Shown here: positions 45,341-54,698 of the stretch, in pieces | How positions within the stretch are numbered: the stretch's first letter is position 1 | Layout of the letters: each line of letters opens with the position of its first letter | From: Polaribacter sp. Q13 | Lineage (GTDB): Bacteria; Bacteroidota; Bacteroidia; Flavobacteriales; Flavobacteriaceae | Direction: 5' to 3' | Assembly: GCF_016858305.2 (NCBI RefSeq) | Contig: NZ_CP074436.1 | Location: forward strand, 1,756,001 to 1,820,000 | DNA: 64,000 bases | Notes under the pieces: model-generated | Told to the model about the DNA's origin: nothing | Seen by the model: the letters and a program-made list of their open reading frames with translations, nothing else | Database searches by the model: none | Made by a program: the position numbers and the translations under genes

Positions 45341-45742
45341 ATGTGTAAAGTAATCAATAGAATAAAGTTCTGTACTTGTATAGATGATAATGTAGATATT
45401 GAAGAACTCAATCATTATTGGATTTTACACAGATATAATAAGGATAAAAACGAAAACGTTATGGGAACACCTGCATTACCTAGTGATTTACAACCCCATT
45501 TTGAAGTCAATGAAACTCTTTTAATAGATACTTTAAACACTACAGATGCATTTGACAAAAACATTGAACTAGAAAAAGGAGACAGACTTGAAGTTGTACT
45601 TTGTAATAACTCGAAAGATAATGAGCTCTACTATAATTTTAAGTTTACAGGAAAAAAATGGAAATCAATAGAATCTGACTGTTTTGATATAATGAACAAT
45701 TTTGATGAAGTAAAAGGTGGAGAAATTAAGGAAATCTACTAA
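45341..45742 (+). CDS. Hypothetical protein
   Basis: A 133-residue soluble protein starting MCKVINRIKFCTCIDD, with Cys2, Cys11 and Cys13 near the N-terminus. Hydrophilic throughout; the middle contains GTPALPSDLQPHFEVNE. No family recognised. It is spaced 107 bp from the gene before and 6 bp from the gene after, so it likely starts a short unit with the next gene. Confidence 0.6.
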   Translation: MCKVINRIKFCTCIDDNVDIEELNHYWILHRYNKDKNENVMGTPALPSDLQPHFEVNETLLIDTLNTTDAFDKNIELEKGDRLEVVLCNNSKDNELYYNFKFTGKKWKSIESDCFDIMNNFDEVKGGEIKEIY

Positions 45743-45748
45743 ACAGAA

Positions 45749-46123
45749 ATGAATAAATACGGTCTAACAGCCTTAAAAGCTGCGCAAAATTATAAACAAT
45801 CTGATTCTATTCCAGAAATCTACGCTAGAGCTGCAAAAGAAATTTTCGAAACAAAAAGTTCACAAGATAAAGGTTGCCCGAAAGGTACTTTTTTAGGTTT
45901 GTGCGAAGAAGGTTTGGTAAAAGGAATTCCAAGAGGGAATTACACAAAATCTGTTAAGAATAAAGAATATGCTTTACAAGCTATTGAAATATTAAGATGG
46001 GCAGATAATAAAACATTTACTCCAAAAGAATTATGGACTGAATTAAACCTTGGTGATAAAAGATCTAATTCTCAAATGGATGTTGTTTTGGCACTTTGGG
46101 AGAATGGGTTGATTGAGAAATAA
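45749..46123 (+). CDS. Small protein resembling DUF6979
   Basis: A 124-residue protein beginning MNKYGLTALKAAQNYKQSD, with SSQDKGCPKGTFLGLCEEGL (residues 37-56) and KGIPRGNYTKSVKNKEYALQ (58-77). I have the impression that this pattern matches the DUF6979 family, but I cannot confirm it. Cys43 and Cys52 flank the glycine-rich segment and a helical domain follows (ILRWADNKTFTPKELWTEL). It is 37 bp upstream of mcrB and may be part of its operon. Function unknown. Confidence 0.55.
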   Translation: MNKYGLTALKAAQNYKQSDSIPEIYARAAKEIFETKSSQDKGCPKGTFLGLCEEGLVKGIPRGNYTKSVKNKEYALQAIEILRWADNKTFTPKELWTELNLGDKRSNSQMDVVLALWENGLIEK

Positions 46124-46159
46124 GAAATTGATTTGGAGATAAAAAAATAAAATATAATT

Positions 46160-49084
46160 ATGATTATCTATAAAGATTACGAAAAACAGGTTTATGATTG
46201 GCTAATGCAAAAGCATGGAGTTGATGCTAGTTTTACGTTTTCATTGAGGCAGAAAGCTTCCAAAGGAACAGAGTTAGATTATTTTATAGGAACAGAAAAG
46301 TCCAATTATTTTGGAATTACCTTTTGGACATTACCAATTTCTTACCCAGGCTCATCCTCTGACTGCATTAATTTAATTTTTGAATCTAAAAACGATTATT
46401 ATACCTACAAAATTGAGTTTACACAAACCAATTCACCTCAAGATACTCAAAATCAATCAGCTTTAAACCTTATTGAAGCTATTGAAACTCCAATAAAAGA
46501 AAAAATTGTATTACAAAGAGAAGGATCTCGAGATAAAAAAATGTTTGCCTATGTAACAAAACAACGATCGGAAAGTTATACCGATTTAGCAAGCATGCTT
46601 TTGGACATTGAAAAAGATTTAAACAGTATAATACCAATAATTAATAATTCTATTGAACAAGAGAAAATAGTAAACCCTGAATTTATAGCGCATAGAATTT
46701 CTAGTGAAGAATTTGAAAATATGCATTCTAGGTTAAAAAAGAGGTATGAAAAATATAAAGGTTTAAGAAATAACATTGAAAAAGTAATGAACTTAAAAGA
46801 TGAATTTATTATTTGGCTTTTAAATAAACCAAAATCTAATTATTTCAGCAACGATAAAGAAAAACTAAGTAAATATTTAGATACATATAACACTTATTTT
46901 GATTTTGATATTTTTGAAGTTTCAAAATTTAATTATAAAAAAATTATAGAAGTCATTGATACTGCTGCATATCAAAATGAACAAAGTGAATTCTTTAAAT
47001 TTAGTGATAGAGAAAGCAATCATAGACCAAGAGCTATATTAGGTAAAACTAATTATTATCAATTTTTGAAAGAAAAATTTGATCTAAAAATATTAAAATC
47101 ACAAAAAGAACAAGTTAATTTAAAAATTGGGAGTTTAATTCAAGATTATAAAAGTGCTTTATTAAATGATAATTGGTTATATGTAGAATTATACAAATTT
47201 GAATGGGCTAATTGGTTAAATAAAAGAGTTGTTTTTGAAGAACAAACAGATGAAGAGATTTTAGAGCTCTGTTTGGCTTCTCAGAATGAAAACTATACTG
47301 ATTCTAAAGGCGTACAATTTATAAAACAAGGTGCACGAGAAAAACTTAGCAAATACATTGGAATTGAAGATATTAAAATTTTTAGAGATCTTTATAATGG
47401 TATTGCGTTAGAAAACATAGATTATTCAGCTCGTAATATGAGTTTTCCTATTTTGTCTTGTTGGATGTCTGTTTTAGCTCCTGACACTGTTTTTCCTGCA
47501 AGCAGAACATCTTTTGCTGATATTATTAAAGAAGTGTTTTCAATAAAATTAAAGCATAGTAAAATTGATTTTGTGATTGCTATGCAAAAACCAATGCAGG
47601 AAATATGCTCTTTTTTATTAGAGGATGAAAAGATTACTGAATTTATTAGTAAAGAATTGCATAAATCAAAATTATCACAATTAGATGTAAACTGGTTAGT
47701 ACAAGATTTTTTGCTGTATGTAGATAGGCATCCTAATTTAATAAATCCAATATCAGATACTGTAGAAGAGGAAGTAGAACAATATATTATGCTTGATAAA
47801 ATGCCAACAAACCAAATTCTATACGGACCTCCAGGAACAGGAAAAACGTATTATTTAAAAGATCAATTATTTGATAGATATACATTAAAACAAACTTCAA
47901 TCTCAAAAGAACAACATTTTGAAACAGTAATTAGTAGTTGTTCTTGGTGGCAAGTAATCGCAATTGCTTTACTAGATTTAGGAAAGTCTAAAGTATCTGG
48001 TATTTTTGAGCATGAATGGATTCAAAAGAAAGCAAGTTTATCTAATTCCAAGACAATTAGACCAACACTATGGGGTCAGTTACAAAGCCACACAATAAAT
48101 GAATGTGAATTTGTAAATGTATCCAGCAGACAACAACCTTTGCTTTTTAATAAAACAAAAGACTCTTTTTGGGAAATATTAGAAGAGGAAGTTCAAGAAT
48201 TAGTTCCTGAATTATATGATTTAAAGGATTCAGTAGATAATTATAGTCCAAATCCTGATACAATTATCAAAAACTACGACTTTGTAACCTTTCATCAATC
48301 TTTTGCTTACGAAGATTTTATTGAAGGGATTAAACCAATTTCACCAGAAGAAGGAGAAGAATCGAAAGATTTAGGATATGCAATTGAAGATGGTGTTTTT
48401 AAAAAATTATGTTTACGAGCAAAAAATGATCCTAATAATAGATATGCAATTTTTATAGACGAAATAAATAGAGGAAATGTTTCTGCTATTTTTGGCGAGC
48501 TCATTACATTAATAGAAATAGACAAACGTAAAGATGCCAAAAACGAAATAAGCATTAAACTCCCCTACTCTAAAACAGTATTCAGCGTACCTTCTAATAT
48601 TGACATCTATGGAACTATGAATACAGCAGATAGAAGTGTTGAGGCTTTAGACACGGCTTTACGTCGTCGTTTTGAGTTTAAAGAAATGATGCCAGATTAT
48701 GCTGTTATTGAAAATGAAGAAGTAGAAGGAATAAAACTTTCTGACGTTTTAGAAAAGATAAATCAACGAATAGAATTATTAATCGATAGAGATCATACCA
48801 TTGGTCACTCTTACTTTGTAAATGTAGATACATTAGAAAAATTAGCCAATGCTTTTAACAATAAAATTATGCCTTTATTACAAGAGTATTTTTATGGAGA
48901 TTATGGAAAAATAGGGTTGGTACTTGGGAATGGTTTTGTGAAAATTAATAAAAATGATACGATTCATTTTGCTAATTTTAAATATGACAATGCGAACGAT
49001 TTTAAAATCGCTAGTTACGAACTAAAACATATTGATGAAGATACGGTTATTGATGCCGTTTTAGAGTTGTTAGGTAAAAAATAA
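46160..49084 (+). CDS. mcrB: McrB-like AAA+ GTPase with a long unrecognised N-terminal region
   Basis: A 974-residue protein. The first 550 residues do not resemble the usual short DUF3578 or EVE-type N-terminal DNA-reading domains: they start with a helical/beta region (MIIYKDYEKQVYDWLMQKHG), a coiled stretch, and a block near 325-480. The C-terminal 420 residues are McrB: Walker A YGPPGTGKT (about 554-562), DEINRGNVSAIFGELITL (Walker B plus sensor), and NTADRSVEALDTALRRRFEF. In McrBC, GTP hydrolysis by McrB drives translocation and McrC cleavage of modified DNA. The McrC gene follows 14 bp later. Confidence 0.92.
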   Translation: MIIYKDYEKQVYDWLMQKHGVDASFTFSLRQKASKGTELDYFIGTEKSNYFGITFWTLPISYPGSSSDCINLIFESKNDYYTYKIEFTQTNSPQDTQNQSALNLIEAIETPIKEKIVLQREGSRDKKMFAYVTKQRSESYTDLASMLLDIEKDLNSIIPIINNSIEQEKIVNPEFIAHRISSEEFENMHSRLKKRYEKYKGLRNNIEKVMNLKDEFIIWLLNKPKSNYFSNDKEKLSKYLDTYNTYFDFDIFEVSKFNYKKIIEVIDTAAYQNEQSEFFKFSDRESNHRPRAILGKTNYYQFLKEKFDLKILKSQKEQVNLKIGSLIQDYKSALLNDNWLYVELYKFEWANWLNKRVVFEEQTDEEILELCLASQNENYTDSKGVQFIKQGAREKLSKYIGIEDIKIFRDLYNGIALENIDYSARNMSFPILSCWMSVLAPDTVFPASRTSFADIIKEVFSIKLKHSKIDFVIAMQKPMQEICSFLLEDEKITEFISKELHKSKLSQLDVNWLVQDFLLYVDRHPNLINPISDTVEEEVEQYIMLDKMPTNQILYGPPGTGKTYYLKDQLFDRYTLKQTSISKEQHFETVISSCSWWQVIAIALLDLGKSKVSGIFEHEWIQKKASLSNSKTIRPTLWGQLQSHTINECEFVNVSSRQQPLLFNKTKDSFWEILEEEVQELVPELYDLKDSVDNYSPNPDTIIKNYDFVTFHQSFAYEDFIEGIKPISPEEGEESKDLGYAIEDGVFKKLCLRAKNDPNNRYAIFIDEINRGNVSAIFGELITLIEIDKRKDAKNEISIKLPYSKTVFSVPSNIDIYGTMNTADRSVEALDTALRRRFEFKEMMPDYAVIENEEVEGIKLSDVLEKINQRIELLIDRDHTIGHSYFVNVDTLEKLANAFNNKIMPLLQEYFYGDYGKIGLVLGNGFVKINKNDTIHFANFKYDNANDFKIASYELKHIDEDTVIDAVLELLGKK

Positions 49085-49098
49085 ATTTCTGAATAGCA

Positions 49099-50346
49099 TT
49101 GGTAAAACAGCATAAAATATCCGTTTTCGAACACCAAAAATTATACATTGGTACACAAGGTTTTAAACAAACGCATTTAGATGCGCTTTTAAAACTAAAC
49201 GAATACCATGATGGCAATTATTTTGAACCTATAGCAAAAGGGATTCGATTTAATCAATATGTTGGCGTTATTCAGGTTGATGGTTTGATTATAGAGATTA
49301 ATCCAAAAGCAGATAAAGATGATGAAGATTACAAGTGGAAAGGTGTTTTATTAAAAATGCTGAAAGCTTGTGGAAAAATTAAAGCAGATTCCTCTGGAGA
49401 TGCAAATGTAAAAAGACAACATCTTAATTTATTAGAAATCTATTTTGAATTGTACTTAAAAGAAGTAGAAATCTTGGTTCGAAAAGGTTTCATCAAACAA
49501 TATAGAAAACAAACTAAAAATACAAAAGCACTAAAAGGAAAGCTAGAATTTGCAGGAAACATAAGACATAATATCGTTCATAAAGAACGTTTTTATACAA
49601 CGCATCAAGTGTATGATAGCAACCATTTTTTACATCAAGTATTGTACAAAGCGTTAACTATTGTAAGTCAATTTACAAAAGGCACAAGATTGCAAGACTC
49701 AACAAATAGAGTTCTGTTAAGTTTTCCTGAAGTAGATACCAAAACCATTACCGCAAAACAGTTAAATACAATTATATTAAACAGAAAATCGAATAGCTAT
49801 AAACCTGCCTTAGTTTTAGCACGATTGATTATTTTAAATTACTCTCCAGATATTGCGAGCGGAAAAGAAAAAATGTTGTCTTTATTGTTTGACATGAATC
49901 AACTTTGGGAAGAATATGTTTTAAAACAACTCCAAAAAGCGTCTGAAGGAACAGATATTAAAGTTTCAGGACAAGAATCAAAATCATTTTGGGGAGCCAA
50001 TAGTTTAAGACCTGATATTGTTTTAAGAAAAGGGAATCAAACCTACATTATAGACACCAAATGGAAACGACCTCAAAAAAGTTCTGCTTCTGTAAGTGAT
50101 TTACGTCAAATGTATGCCTATTGTCGTTTTTGGGATGCAGAGAAAGCCGTTTTATTGTATCCTGGAGAAACATCTGAAAATAAATTTAAATCGTACTTAA
50201 CGGATGATTACTCAATCCATAGTGAAGAACCTAAAGAAATTGATCATCAATGTAAAATGGGGTTTGTTTCTGTTTTAGATAATGATGGTAATCTTAGAAA
50301 TAACATTGCTACTGATATTTTAAAGTTATTGGATTTTGAGGAATAA
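49099..50346 (+). CDS. mcrC: McrC-like endonuclease subunit of a McrBC system
   Basis: A 415-residue partner of McrB. The start is TTG at 49099 (no nearer ATG gives the full domain), and McrC opens with KISVFEHQKLYIG. The N-terminal region contacts McrB; the C-terminal PD-(D/E)xK nuclease is visible as RPDIVL (Asp306) and YIIDTKWK (Asp319, Lys321). It should cut DNA after McrB translocation. It lies 14 bp after mcrB. The sequence ends the continuous run of defence genes. Confidence 0.92.
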   Translation: MVKQHKISVFEHQKLYIGTQGFKQTHLDALLKLNEYHDGNYFEPIAKGIRFNQYVGVIQVDGLIIEINPKADKDDEDYKWKGVLLKMLKACGKIKADSSGDANVKRQHLNLLEIYFELYLKEVEILVRKGFIKQYRKQTKNTKALKGKLEFAGNIRHNIVHKERFYTTHQVYDSNHFLHQVLYKALTIVSQFTKGTRLQDSTNRVLLSFPEVDTKTITAKQLNTIILNRKSNSYKPALVLARLIILNYSPDIASGKEKMLSLLFDMNQLWEEYVLKQLQKASEGTDIKVSGQESKSFWGANSLRPDIVLRKGNQTYIIDTKWKRPQKSSASVSDLRQMYAYCRFWDAEKAVLLYPGETSENKFKSYLTDDYSIHSEEPKEIDHQCKMGFVSVLDNDGNLRNNIATDILKLLDFEE

Positions 50347-50481
50347 ACCAAAACGTTGAGAACTAAAAAAATTCCCGTAAAAAGATTTTAAATACTATTC
50401 AAAAAAACAAGTAGATATTATCAAAGTAATAAGGTGTTTTTTAAAGCTTTTCGTCCTTCTATCTATCTTTATTTCTTCATA

Positions 50482-50718
50482 TTAATATTCGTCATATTCT
50501 TTTTTTGTAATTATCTTACCTCCTATTTCTGTTTCTAAAGCCAAGTTTGTGGTTTTGTCTATTTCATATTCATTAGATTTAATAATTTTAGTTTTAGCAA
50601 TACACTTGTAGCTGTTTTTAATTGGTACTAATTTAATTACTATTTCTTCAAATTCATTTAGCAAATAAACTATTTCGTTCTTTTTTAACTTTTCAGAGAT
50701 GTATTTTAAATTACTCAT
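50482..50718 (-). CDS. Hypothetical small protein (78 aa)
   Basis: A 78-residue hydrophilic protein starting MSNLKYISEKLKKNEIVYLL, with a GGKIITKKEYDEY end. No family recognised. It is opposite in direction to the defence genes and lies between McrC and a broken HTH gene, a position often held by small toxin-antitoxin or excisionase genes, but nothing in its sequence proves that. Confidence 0.5.
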   Translation of the reverse strand: MSNLKYISEKLKKNEIVYLLNEFEEIVIKLVPIKNSYKCIAKTKIIKSNEYEIDKTTNLALETEIGGKIITKKEYDEY

Positions 50719-50823
50719 CTATAAATTTTTTAATTATTTCAGCTACCAATGTCCAACTATAGTTGATACATGATTAAATTAGCAATTGATTTAATCATAT
50801 AAACTTAGCTAAAACTTATTAAT

Positions 50824-51147
50824 TTATCTTTTTTTTAGAGAATATTTTATGGCTTCTTGTTCTAATTCATCCATTGTACGTATTTTATTTTCTAGCACCC
50901 CATTATCAATTAATTCCTTTTCAAAATATAACTTTTTACCTTTTTTTGAATGAGGTATATTTTTAGAATGAGTATATTTATAAATACATGATTTAGATAA
51001 ACTCAAATAGGATGATCATTGAGTAATATCCATAACTTTAGAATGAACAGGAATTAACTCATTAAACCCCATATATGATTCTATTTTAAGTAATAAAAGC
51101 TCAATTCGATCTAATCTTTCATTTAAAATTTCAAAAGGATTTTCCAT
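50824..51147 (-). pseudogene. Excisionase-like helix-turn-helix gene disrupted by a stop codon
   Basis: From an ATG at 51147 the frame reads MENPFEILNERLDRIELLLL and DITQ, hits an in-frame TGA at 51018-51016, then continues SSYLSLSKSCIYKYTHSKNI, PHSKKGKKLYFEKE and ENKIRTMDELEQEA to a normal stop. The complete product would be 107 residues of a flavobacterial HTH_17/excisionase-type DNA-binding protein: helical leader plus winged HTH with the KSxIYKxT and (K/G)KKLYF motifs. Such genes sit at the ends of integrative elements. The stop implies inactivation, unless a downstream TTG start still makes a partial protein. Confidence 0.8.
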
Positions 51148-51278
51148 ATGTGTCTTTTTAAGATAAAGTTATAGTCAAACAATACGATAATTTATATCAA
51201 TTGTTTTTTTACAAAATAGTAGAATAAAGATAAAATACAGGAAAAATAAATAATAAAATAAAGGGAAGCTAATAAAGG

Positions 51279-51301
51279 AACTGTCAACTCAACTGTCAAC
51301 T
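51279..51301. repeat. Tandem 11-bp direct repeats beside the tRNA-Ser gene
   Basis: AACTGTCAACT appears twice, separated by one base. The location just outside the tRNA 3' end could suit integrase arm-type sites, but this is speculative. Confidence 0.35.
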
Positions 51302-51302
51302 T

Positions 51303-51344
51303 AAAAAATAAACCCTTGATAATCAGCTGATTATCAAGGGTTTT
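51303..51344 (-). terminator. Terminator of the tRNA-Ser gene
   Basis: A perfect 32-bp palindrome centred at 51326/51327 (AACCCTTGATAATCAG and its complement), with an A run to its left that reads as T on the tRNA strand. It begins directly after the tRNA 3' end. Confidence 0.85.
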
Positions 51345-51345
51345 G

Positions 51346-51430
51346 CGGAGAAAGAGGGATTCGAACCCCCGGACCTGTTACAGTCAATAGTTTTCAAGAC
51401 TACCGCATTCGACCGCTCTGCCATTTCTCC
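51346..51430 (-). tRNA. tRNA-Ser (anticodon TGA)
   Basis: Acceptor strands GGAGAAA and TTTCTCC pair, and the anticodon loop CTTGAAA gives TGA, decoding UCN-type serine codons. A class II variable arm (GACTG...AGGTC) is present, the T loop TTCGAAT is intact, and the discriminator is G. The 3' end faces left toward the island; CCA is only partly encoded (CA). Confidence 0.95.
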
Positions 51431-51675
51431 AGTGTGTCTCATCAGGTTTACCCTGAATGCGGCTGCAAATATATAAACATTTTTTAGTTTTCAAAAAGAA
51501 AAAGTGAATTATTTTTAATTATTTTTGAATATCATTCATTCATATCTCTATCTCCTTATAAATCAAGTATTACAAACAATATATTTTTTTTAGAAATCAT
51601 TACAAAACTTACTGAATCTAGAATTCTTGCAACCTAGTTTGTTATATTTGCATTCATTATTCTAATTATATAATT
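51431..51675. other. AT-rich intergenic region upstream of aroC
   Basis: No gene is visible. It carries the aroC promoter near 51643 and the 5' flank of the tRNA-Ser gene; otherwise I see nothing structured. Confidence 0.5.
51643..51650 (+). promoter_or_regulatory. Probable -7 promoter element of aroC
   Basis: TATATTTG, a TAnnTTTG match, is 25 bp before the aroC ATG. A TTG at 51627-51629 is only 13 bp upstream, shorter than the usual spacing. Confidence 0.5.
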
Positions 51676-52740
51676 ATGTCATTTAATTCCTTTGGAAATT
51701 TATTAAAAGTAACAACGTATGGAGAATCTCATGGAACTGCTATTGGTGGTGTTATAGATGGTTTCCCTGCCGGATTAGAGCTCGATTTTGAAGCCATTCA
51801 AAATGAGTTAGATAGACGTAAACCTGGGCAATCTAAAATAGTTACTCAGCGTAAAGAACCAGATACAGTTGAATTTCTTTCGGGAATCTTTGAAGGAAAA
51901 ACAACAGGTACTTCTATTGGTTTTATTATTAGAAACACCAATCAGAAATCTAAAGATTACAATCACAATACCAATGTGTACAGACCTTCTCATGCAGACT
52001 TTACGTATGATAAGAAGTTTGGAAATAGAGATTATAGAGGTGGTGGAAGAAGTTCTGCCCGTGAAACGGCCAATTGGGTAGTTGCTGGTGCTTTGGCTAA
52101 ACAGCTAATTACTAGCATGAATATCAATGCTTTTACATCTTCTGTTGGAGATATTTTTATAGACAAACCATATCAAGATTTAGATTTTTCTAAAACTGAA
52201 AGTAATATTGTGCGTTGTCCGGATGAAGTTTCTGCAGAAAAAATGATTACAAAAATACAAGAAATCAGAAAAGCAGGAGATACTATTGGTGGTACCGTAA
52301 CTTGTGTTGCCCAAAATGTACCTGTAGGTTTAGGAGAACCAATTTTTCAAAAATTACATGCGCAATTAGGTAGTGCGATGTTATCTATAAATGCCGTAAA
52401 AGGTTTTGAATTTGGAAGCGGTTTTTGTGGTGCAAAAATGAAAGGCTCAGAACACAACGACATCTTTAACGAAGATGGTTCTACACAATCTAATTTATCT
52501 GGAGGTATACAAGGCGGAATTAGTAATGGTATGGATATCTACTTTAGAGTCGCTTTTAAGCCTGTTGCAACCATTATGAGTTCTCAACAGACTATTAACT
52601 CAGAATATGAAATTACAGAGATTACAGGTAAAGGAAGACATGATCCTTGTGTTGTACCTAGAGCTGTACCTATTGTAGAAGCAATGACTGCTTTGGTTTT
52701 AGCGGATTTTTGGTTGATTAATAAATCTAGGAAATTATAA
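51676..52740 (+). CDS. aroC: Chorismate synthase
   Basis: A 354-residue enzyme of the shikimate pathway that converts 5-enolpyruvylshikimate-3-phosphate to chorismate using reduced FMN. Family signatures are clear: [18 protein letters not shown] (16-33), RRKPGQSK (47-54), [15 protein letters not shown] (about 101-115), [10 protein letters not shown], and the C-terminal FKP with RGRHDPC-type [19 protein letters not shown]. It is followed 24 bp later by the mannosyltransferase-like gene on the same strand. Confidence 0.98.
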   Translation: MSFNSFGNLLKVTTYGESHGTAIGGVIDGFPAGLELDFEAIQNELDRRKPGQSKIVTQRKEPDTVEFLSGIFEGKTTGTSIGFIIRNTNQKSKDYNHNTNVYRPSHADFTYDKKFGNRDYRGGGRSSARETANWVVAGALAKQLITSMNINAFTSSVGDIFIDKPYQDLDFSKTESNIVRCPDEVSAEKMITKIQEIRKAGDTIGGTVTCVAQNVPVGLGEPIFQKLHAQLGSAMLSINAVKGFEFGSGFCGAKMKGSEHNDIFNEDGSTQSNLSGGIQGGISNGMDIYFRVAFKPVATIMSSQQTINSEYEITEITGKGRHDPCVVPRAVPIVEAMTALVLADFWLINKSRKL

Positions 52741-52764
52741 TTATTAAGTAAATTTAATATTTAT

Positions 52765-54249
52765 ATGGATTTTAAATTTACTTGGCAAAAAAAGTTTTTC
52801 TTCATAGCATTAATTTTTTATACTTTAACAGCTTATTTTAGCGTTGGGTATTTTAATCCTGATGAACACTATCAGATCATCGAATTTTCGGGGATATTAG
52901 ATGGTAACAATACACCTCAAGATCTTCCCTGGGAGTATTCTAAACAAATTAGGTCTAGTATTCAACCATTCTTAGCATTTCTAATATTTAAAATATCAAG
53001 CTTTTTCTCAATATCAGATCCTTATTCAAAAGCACTTACTTTAAGGCTATTAAGTGCTGTTGTAGTTCTTTTATTTATCAACAACTTTATAAGCGAAGCA
53101 AAAAAATTAATCAGGACCAGCAACTGGATAGTTTTTTATTTTTTAAGTTATTTTCTCTGGTTTCTACCTTTTATTAATGTTAGATTTTCATCAGAAACTT
53201 GGTCTGGATTGCTTTTTTTATTTGGAATTACAATAATTCTAAAAAATAAAAAAAACTATTATCATTATCTTTTTTTAGGTTTAATTTTTGGTTCTAGTTT
53301 TTTATTTAGATATCAAATAGCTTTTGCTATTTTAGGAGTTATATTCTGGCTAATCTTTATTAGAAAAGAGAAATTAAATAAAATTATAATAATCCTTTTA
53401 GGTATTCTATTTACAGTTTTTCTAGGAATACTATTAGATTCCTGGTTTTATGGAGAACTAACCATTGCACCTTATAATTACTTTGTAGAAAATATTATAA
53501 ATAACAAGGCTGCTGAATTTGGTGTATCTCCTTGGTACTTTTATATTGTTCTAATTCTATTTTATGCACTTTTACCAATAGGAATTCTTTTAATTTCTTC
53601 AACTATCATTTTCACATACCATAAAAAAACAAGTCTTATTACTTGGGCAATAATTCCTTTTTTAATTATTCATTCTTTAGTATCTCATAAAGAAATACGC
53701 TTTCTTTTTCCATTAATTAATTTCGCCCCAATTATATTAATCGTAGCTTATGAATACATAATAGAGAAGAAGTGGTTTATTAAAAATAAAAAATGTTTAA
53801 ATATTAGTCTAATTCTAATTTTATTATTGAATGTTTTTGGGCTAATTTTCGCCAATACAAGAGCTGCTGGAGAAGGAAGAGCTGGTATTGTGTCCAAAAT
53901 ACATCAACTTAATAATAGAGAAAACCTTAATATTTATGTAACAGATGATTTTTACCCTAAGTATCTATGGTCTCTGAATGCTAATTTTTATAAAGAAAAA
54001 AATGCAAAATTCATCAACATAGAAAAAGACAAATACCAATCTATTTTTAGTACTGATAAAAATACTACAAACGTATTAATTCTTTCTATTAATGATTTAG
54101 AAAATGAGAAGTTAAAAGAAATACAATCTGAAACAAATATGGTTATAATAAAAAAAACATTTCCAAATTTGTTATTCTCTCTATTTAAAAAAGTTAATTT
54201 AGGTAATAAAGTGTTTGTACTTTACGCAAATAAAAAAGCGAAACTTTAA
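52765..54249 (+). CDS. Polytopic membrane protein resembling Alg9/GPI-mannosyltransferase-type glycosyltransferases
   Basis: A 494-residue protein with about ten transmembrane helices. An N-terminal loop motif YFNPDEHYQIIEFSG, with adjacent Asp-Glu, resembles the catalytic loop of Glyco_transf_22-type (GT-C) lipid-linked sugar transferases; a hydrophobic C-terminal half with a soluble tail follows. It may add mannose or another sugar to a lipid or protein at the cell envelope. The specific reaction is unknown. The last codons lie in a hairpin terminator; the TAA (54247-54249) falls at its centre. Confidence 0.65.
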   Translation: MDFKFTWQKKFFFIALIFYTLTAYFSVGYFNPDEHYQIIEFSGILDGNNTPQDLPWEYSKQIRSSIQPFLAFLIFKISSFFSISDPYSKALTLRLLSAVVVLLFINNFISEAKKLIRTSNWIVFYFLSYFLWFLPFINVRFSSETWSGLLFLFGITIILKNKKNYYHYLFLGLIFGSSFLFRYQIAFAILGVIFWLIFIRKEKLNKIIIILLGILFTVFLGILLDSWFYGELTIAPYNYFVENIINNKAAEFGVSPWYFYIVLILFYALLPIGILLISSTIIFTYHKKTSLITWAIIPFLIIHSLVSHKEIRFLFPLINFAPIILIVAYEYIIEKKWFIKNKKCLNISLILILLLNVFGLIFANTRAAGEGRAGIVSKIHQLNNRENLNIYVTDDFYPKYLWSLNANFYKEKNAKFINIEKDKYQSIFSTDKNTTNVLILSINDLENEKLKEIQSETNMVIIKKTFPNLLFSLFKKVNLGNKVFVLYANKKAKL

Positions 54250-54265
54250 AGTTTCGCTTTTTTTT
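54232..54265. terminator. Bidirectional terminator overlapping both convergent stop codons
   Basis: A perfect 20-bp palindrome GCGAAACTTT/AAAGTTTCGC (54238-54257) flanked by A6 and T8. It contains the stop of the mannosyltransferase-like gene at its centre, and its T run reaches the stop of the DUF3467 gene on the other strand. Confidence 0.9.
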
Positions 54266-54575
54266 ATGCCTGTCCCGTTGGTCCAAAATTCATTGGAATT
54301 GGAGGTTGCTCGTAATCCTTAATTTCACCATGTTGCTCCTCAAATTTTCTAACATTATCTGCTAAAGCTTGTGTTAAGCGTTTGGCGTGTTGTGGTGTTA
54401 GTATAATTCTAGATTTTACTTTTGCTTTTGGCACTCCTGGCATGATATTAATAAAATCTACAATAAATTCTGACATAGAGTGGTTGATAATTGCCAAGTT
54501 AGAATAGGTTCCTTCCGCAATTACTTGATCTAATTCAATATTTATTTGTCCGTCTTTGTTTTGATTTTCTTCCAT
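54264..54575 (-). CDS. DUF3467 domain protein
   Basis: A 103-residue protein of the DUF3467 family, recognised from the block YSNLAIINHSMSEFIVDFIN followed by VKSRIILTPQHAKRL. It ends in a proline-rich tail (PPIPMNFGPTGQA). The family is small, bacterial and of unknown function. Its stop overlaps the shared terminator. In many Bacteroidota the gene sits just downstream of rpoC, as it does here, so co-transcription with rpoC is likely. Confidence 0.9.
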   Translation of the reverse strand: MEENQNKDGQINIELDQVIAEGTYSNLAIINHSMSEFIVDFINIMPGVPKAKVKSRIILTPQHAKRLTQALADNVRKFEEQHGEIKDYEQPPIPMNFGPTGQA

Positions 54576-54698
54576 AATTTATAGTGTGTATTTATTAATG
54601 TATAAAAGTTATAAAAAGAAAAAAGTTGAACTGAATAGTGTAATTAACTTACAGTAAACAATTCAACTTTTAAACTCTTAAACGTTTACACGTTATAT

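Noticed and set aside
51279..51301. Direct repeats beside tRNA-Ser as a CRISPR array
   Set aside because: Two 11-bp copies with a one-base spacer cannot be a CRISPR array.
30519..51430. A prophage or complete integrative element
   Set aside because: No capsid, tail, terminase, relaxase or integrase gene is present; only defence genes and a broken HTH gene are seen.
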